A stretch of 64,000 nt of DNA from Phoenix dactylifera. Its lineage: Eukaryota > Streptophyta > Magnoliopsida > Arecales > Arecaceae. The stretch is taken from the NCBI RefSeq assembly GCF_009389715.1, contig NW_024068240.1, positions 1 to 64,000 on the forward strand, read 5' to 3'. The notes below the pieces were generated by a model. The model searched no databases and had not been told where the DNA came from. It was given only the letters and a program-made list of their open reading frames with translations. This document shows, one piece after another, positions 58,713-64,000 of the stretch. Both the position numbers and the translations under genes were made by a program. Position 1 is the stretch's first letter; each line of letters starts with the position of its first letter.

Positions 58713-59548
58713 TGTTGTGGCTGAAATCTGGCTTGAGGAAGCCAAGAAGACATCGGCCGGGGATGGAGAAAGAGGGCCACCTTCGGTGCTCCGGGGTACC
58801 TCCGAGAAGACGCCGGCTGGGACGGAGAAAGAGGGCCACCTCCTACGCTCCAGGGTACCTGCACAAAGCCTTAGCCGGAGATTATGGCAAAGACCCTCCG
58901 ATGGCTAAGTTAGCCGGACCTTTTTAGGGGTTTCTTAGTGCTTTTGATGGCCTCTTGTCGCTTAAGAATGCTTGTAATAACTTATAACAGCCTGTAAAAG
59001 CTTACCGAGGGTCTTTTCCTACCTTCTTTTTATAGGGTGAGGGTGACGGTCGTTACCTGAAATCTCGAGCTGAGCTGTGATTAGCTGGCCAATAGCTGGA
59101 GACGGCGTGTGTTGGCAGGTGTGGCAAGGTATGGCCTTTGACAAGTGTGGCAGGGTATGGCCCTTGACAGCAAGCATGGCTGGGGCAGCAAAGCATGATT
59201 CTTGATTGGCATGTCATGGCGTGACTAGCAAGCAATGGTTCGTAGAAAGGAGCTGGCCAGGTTGGAATGTTTGGCCACATGTGTGGGTGTGGGCGGGCGC
59301 GCAGGTGCAGCTGCGGGCAAGGTCGAGCAGGCTTGGAGGCCGCGGCATGTGCTTGGCGAGGTTGGCTCGGCCTTCGGCAAGCTGAGGTCGGCTTGGCCTC
59401 TGGTCGAGGTCGGCTCGACCTTTGGCAGGCTGAGATTGGCCTGGCCCTTGGCAGGACCGAGGTCTGACTTGCTCGGCTCTGAGGTCTGCTCGGCTGGAAT
59501 TGGGTGGCTCCATACTGAAATAGGACGATCCATTTTGCCTCCTGAACA
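58713..59548 (+). repeat. Solo LTR, family S copy 2
   Basis: 836 bp, the same landmarks in the same order and orientation as 18615-19455, including CTTTTTATAGGGTGAGGG (near 59026), the GAGGTCGGCTCG tandem units (59345-59465) and AGGACGATCCATTTTGC. A GGAGAAAGAGGGCCACC segment of about 55 bp is duplicated in tandem near 58765-58850. Flanks do not show a clean target duplication, so the exact ends are uncertain. Confidence 0.7.
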
Positions 59549-61272
59549 TTGGTTTTTCAAATCATTAAAAAAATATTAACTTCTTTTGTCAAGAGTTAAC
59601 ACAAAGGATGGAGTCCAATTCACATACGCATACTTACATACAAATATATATGTTCATATATATAGAGAGAGGATAGAATATATCCTCTCGATTGCAACAT
59701 CAATTACAAAGCATCCAAATCGAACTTTCAGATCTTGATTTGTATTATTACAATTATCTGGAGACAAAGAATCATATATTTTAGTAGTTTCTAACCTATG
59801 CATCATATTGATACAAAAATAATACTAGTCTGCTAAAATACATGACAAAGCATTTAACTTGACGATCCATATTATTAATTTATTTACAAGTATCATACTA
59901 AATATAATAAATTTTAATGCTTAGATATTGTACTAAAACAAGGTCTAATAATATCTTAACAGTTTAAATTTGTACCACTTGTACATAGGTAAAAGATCAC
60001 CGCTAAAATTTACAATTTTTGATTTCTATAGATTTTTAGTAGTATAGATCTTGATCAACTGTTTTTGATTTGAATGCTCCATTATTGATTTTGAAATTAA
60101 AAAAAATGGATACTCTTCTTTAAATAGAAGGATAGGCAATCTATTTTTTTATATATAGGAGATGGACTATATTCCTCTTATAAAGAATAAGTATGTACTT
60201 TTCTCCATTTTAAAATTAATAATAGAGCACGTAAATTAAAGATCCATATTATTAAAAATGCTTAAAAATAAAAAAAAAATTACACATGTTGGTGGTCTCC
60301 AAACTATATGTTATATGGATACAAAAATGAACAGTTCTTATTGTGCTAATATGCTAAAATACATGATAAAATATTTAAATCAAATCTACCTTAATTATGA
60401 TGATATTCATATCATCAAGCATGTGTGAAACAAAAATTAATTGATTTCAATGCTCAGATCATGCGAAACATGACCTTGTATCATTTTAACCATTTATTTT
60501 TACATCTACTTGATACATAGGTTAGAAAATACATATTTTTTGGTCTCCATGCATTTTCAATGATATATATTATAATTAACATTGTGAATATTCGATTTGG
60601 ACATCTTATTATTGTTTTTAGAATTGAGAGCAGCTACCCTCTCCTCTTGAGAGAAGTATAGTCTATCTATATAGAGAGACTTGTGTGCACTATATTCGAT
60701 GTTAAAAAAGAAAAAAAATCCTTGTTAAACCTAGGCATTTAGTAATGATTTACATTTGTCATGACTTTTCCTACTTCAAGCTTGTTTCTTTTTGAGTTTG
60801 GTGTAATGAAAAGGATGAGACATAGAGTTCACATGTTGTTTTCGTTTGTTTGGCTTGCTTTGGAGTGAGAAACTTTGCTACACCTCATGATATAGTGACT
60901 GTTGCCTTCATTCTTTTCTATATGGATGGGCATCTCTTTGGACTGGACTTGACCTATAAAGCTATAATATAATTGATACCTAGATCATATTAGGTGTCAA
61001 ATTTTCATCCTATTCTTATATTCAATTGGCTACTTCTAGGTGTATTGTATCTTGCTCGGTTAGATAAGATTGGTTCGAATTAAGTGTTGTGGTTATACGT
61101 TATCTAAAATTTAAGCAACTTAGCTTGCTCCCAAATCCAGCTCTACTACCGATCTATGCAAGATTTTGGCATATATCCTATGTATGCTAACGCAATGGCA
61201 AAGACAAGCACATACAATTTTCGTCCACGGTAGACTAACTGACGATTTCCATTTTCTTGCATCAATTCTCAG

Positions 61273-61457
61273 CCAGTGGAGAGTTATTTGATTTGTGGCG
61301 ACCTGAGGCTGCAAGTTTAAGCTCTTCAAATGTTGATAAGCTTCATCATGGTTTATTGGTTAACTTGCAAGCTGCCAACGAAAAGCAAAGGGAGAGTGAT
61401 ACCCAACATCCATTAGTTAAAACATTAGTTCCAGAAAAAAAAAAATATTTAGACTAG
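61273..61457 (+). other. Weak exon or retropseudogene candidate
   Basis: TTGCATCAATTCTCAG before 61273 resembles an acceptor. The frame reads GELFDLWRPEAASLSSSN, then LHHGLLVNLQAANEKQRES, and runs into an A10 run at 61436-61445. The composition is protein-like and unlike the surrounding spacer. The A run could be a retroposed tail. Identity unknown. Confidence 0.25.
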
Positions 61458-63899
61458 TTTCATAGGTCAATTTATGAACGGGTCTTTGCTTTTGAAACAA
61501 AAAAAACTGAGCTCAAAATAATCTGTAGCTGTTGTCTCTTTTGTTTTGTTACTTCAAACTAATTTGGAAACATGACCAAGGCGAGCATCTCCCCTTGAAC
61601 ATGCAAAAGAACGGACAAGTTGTAGGAAATAATTTTGCAACCATCGGTTCTACGTACTACGATTGCCTATAACGAGTCGTTGAGGGCCAAGAAAGAACAA
61701 AGAGCTTCTATTCCAACTAATTATTTGACTTCAAACCCCAAGTTGCTTATAATTAATTAGGATATATTCTAGCTACCATCTTCCTAACCTTGATTATCCA
61801 AAACTCTAATCATTGAATTAAAAATGAGCAAACTGTTTTGCTTCATGGTGGCCCATATTACAAGCGATGGAACCACCTCTAATTTTTCTCATATAATCTC
61901 GTGCTTTCTTCTGCTCCAAAAAAAAGCAATTGTTCAGGGACCACAATATCTTTTGAAGCAACAATACAGAAGCACCCAGAGATCTTATCTTAGGATGCAC
62001 TTTAAGAGTCATTTGGGACCATTACCTAACCATTCAGATACAATAAAAGCTGAGTTTATTGTCAATGATTTAAAATTTTGCTTGGCATTATGATCGCTTT
62101 TATATTTCTCTACAAACTAGTGAAATACCACAAGGAGACCGATGCTAATTAAGATAGCATCTGCATAGAATTTTTGTTATTTCATCTTACATATCTATCG
62201 GTTAGTTCATTTTTCTTCTTGGATTTTTGTAAACTATAGCTACATCAGATGGGCCCTAATTAAATAATCACAACTAATGCCAATAAAGATTACGTTTTAC
62301 TAAACTTAAGCTGACATGACAACATCAATTAAACCAATAACCTGGCACTACTATCTTGAAGATGCCTGATTGAATTTTTTTTTTTTTTTTTTGTGTAGAA
62401 GTGCTGTTTAAAAAGTCATTTTATCCTTAATTGAGGGGCTTGTGTTATCCACGAAAACCTTGTCATATGCTGTAAAGCTTTCTACTTTCTTTAAGCTTTT
62501 CTTAGTTAAATATATCCTACGAATAACGTAGTACCTAACTTAGATTTGTTAATATGATCATGTGTCATTTTCCCACCCAAGCAACTTAAGTTGTCAGGGA
62601 ACTACAACTGTACTTCGGAAGATAAATGGTACAGCTAGCGAGTTGTTATCTCGTTGCAGATGAACGTTGGAGGTCAGAAAGTTTTGACCCATAGCTTACT
62701 ATTTAAAAGCATAACAAAGAAATAACAGTAAAAGGACCTCTCTGTTGCCTCAGGTTTTCGAAGCTAACAGACCCTAAAATGAAAAACTATATTAAAATTT
62801 TGAAGGTCGCTTACACTCATTCCAAATTTAGAATGTAAAGGGGAGCCACATCCTGAGTAAATAAATGTACTCAGCCGAAAGTAGCTCAAAACTTTTCTCC
62901 ATGGATCACATACTAAATAGCCATTTCCTCATGCTCCTTAGCTAACTTGGCGCCTGTACTTGGCACTGACCTAGTTGTTTTCTTTCATTCTTTTTTATTA
63001 GCCCTTTTGTCAGTCTATCTTTATGATTGCATTACTTCATCAGTAACAAAAAATCAACCCCCTGAAGTCTTAGAGTACTTAACCTTGCACCAAGTCCTAA
63101 CTACTTCCATATTTAATAAACCTCCGCCTAACACCCCTTTGCCTAGCCCAATGAGGAATCAAACCCTTCCCTTCCAAAAACTATAGCCTTCAACCCTTGA
63201 CAGCCGCTTTTGAGATTGAGATGCGATGTACTCAAACTGTATACTTTGGGAATAAGAATACTAGAGTAGATGATAGAATAGAAAAAGTTAATGCCTAGCA
63301 GAATCATTATACCACAACTTGTTTCTTTTCTTTTTAAATTACAATCCCGAAGCAATTTCTAATTGGTGTTCTTCTTATCTATATGTTAAAAAAAAAAAAA
63401 GTTAGACATAAAACATGATTCGGTGCTTGACATAAATAAATTTGATTAGAATGTATATTTTTAATTTACACTGGATTTGAAAGGAAAAAAAAAAAGGCAT
63501 AACCTCTTTAGTAATTACATAAAAGATATAGGGGCAGCCTTGGGAGGAAGTTCCTCACCATCAAATCAAGTCATTGGTTTTGCTAGATTTTGTAGCCAAT
63601 TTCCAAGAAGTTTCGTCCCCGCTCTCGAGAGCCCAAGGCCCCATGAGAATAAGTGCTCGGGCAATCCAAGGCTCACTCGAAAAGATTCTCACCCAATAAA
63701 AATCCCTATCCTCACACAACTCCACGTTAAAATCTTTTTAAGAGCTCCCCATCTTGTCAAGGTGGAGCAGAGAGAGATCTACCAGAAGCCACATTTCCAA
63801 GACTGCCGCACACCAAAACCCAAGCGAGAAGAAGAGAAAAGCCCCCTCAATCCTAAAGCAAAAACGCCTCGTATAATCCCCGTACCAAATCAGAATTAC

Positions 63900-63982
63900 C
63901 TCGAGTTCAAGGTGATCTTTTTATGCATAAAACGGAAGGAAGGGAAGAAGCCGGCTGAGGTGCAGCTCAAGAAAAGCTCCAT
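63900..63982 (-). other. Weak first-exon candidate on the minus strand
   Basis: An ATG at 63982 reading leftward gives MELFLSCTSAGFFPSFRF and runs to CTCGAG|GTAATT, a donor-like site at 63899/63900. There is no supporting downstream exon, so this is a suggestion only. Confidence 0.12.
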
Positions 63983-64000
63983 GACCTTATCAGTTAAAAC

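Larger units (their letters stand above)
59549..64000. other. AT-rich spacer to the window end
   Basis: No firm gene. AT-rich with short A/T runs until about 63520. The last 450 bp are GC-richer and could be the leader or promoter of a gene beyond the window. Confidence 0.4.

Noticed and set aside
61818..62093. Overlapping small ORFs on both strands
   Set aside because: No domain, no splice or promoter support, AT-rich spacer composition.

Overview
The window is nuclear DNA from a flowering plant. A monocot is most likely and a palm is plausible, but no marker here fixes the species. The evidence is the mix of repeat families (Tat-type and CRM-type Ty3/gypsy, SIRE-type Ty1/copia, LINE tails, a TIR element ending in GGGCTCGTTTGG), AT-rich spacers, a spliced leader intron, and an intronless polygalacturonase-inhibiting protein gene. 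There are no bacterial operons, no CRISPR array, and I saw no rRNA or tRNA gene. Only two host genes can be defended.

Layout. 1-9253 is a nest. A TIR transposon (648-9253; a second partial copy lies at 1-348) was hit by a Tat-type gypsy element (837-8288, TSD ATTCC) and, 14 bp away, by a related element now reduced to a solo LTR (8303-9024, TSD ATACT). The Tat element has near-identical LTRs but has lost protease and reverse transcriptase, and it carries a 168-bp tandem array. 9999-11450 is the first host gene, a PGIP-type LRR protein with W-boxes, a G-box and a TATA box. Just past its 3' UTR sits a ~5.4-kb low-complexity foldback structure (11455-16829) bounded by a 14-bp direct repeat. 16844-26100 holds LINE remnants, a solo LTR, a small retroposed tail with a 15-bp TSD, and AT-rich spacer. 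26170-28000 is the second host gene: a leader exon with a tiny uORF, a ~1-kb leader intron, and a 137-codon basic/acidic AT-hook-like protein. 28000-34028 is AT-rich spacer with a 288-bp tandem duplication.

34029-51880 is the second nest. A rearranged CRM-clade chromovirus on the minus strand has an LTR-end/PBS scar between its gag-protease and its RT-RNaseH-integrase. It is bounded by 502-bp inverted, almost identical LTR-end segments. Inserted in its leader is a complete 10.7-kb SIRE-type copia element (39325-50044, TSD AGATG). That element has almost identical 1,652-bp LTRs, a gag-like ORF missing its middle, a thoroughly decayed pol, and LTRs packed with palindromic GGGTCGACCC-type motifs. 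The remaining leader segment (50045-51378) is GC-rich, looks like captured host sequence, and carries five CACGTG boxes in 64 bp. 51881-64000 is AT-rich spacer with a second solo LTR (58713-59548) and a few weak exon candidates.

The genes do not form a pathway. The coherent story is of young, non-autonomous retrotransposons (Tat, SIRE) whose LTRs are fresh but whose enzymes are missing or dead, implying mobilisation in trans, plus a CRM element rearranged during reverse transcription. Identities and mismatch counts were made by eye.
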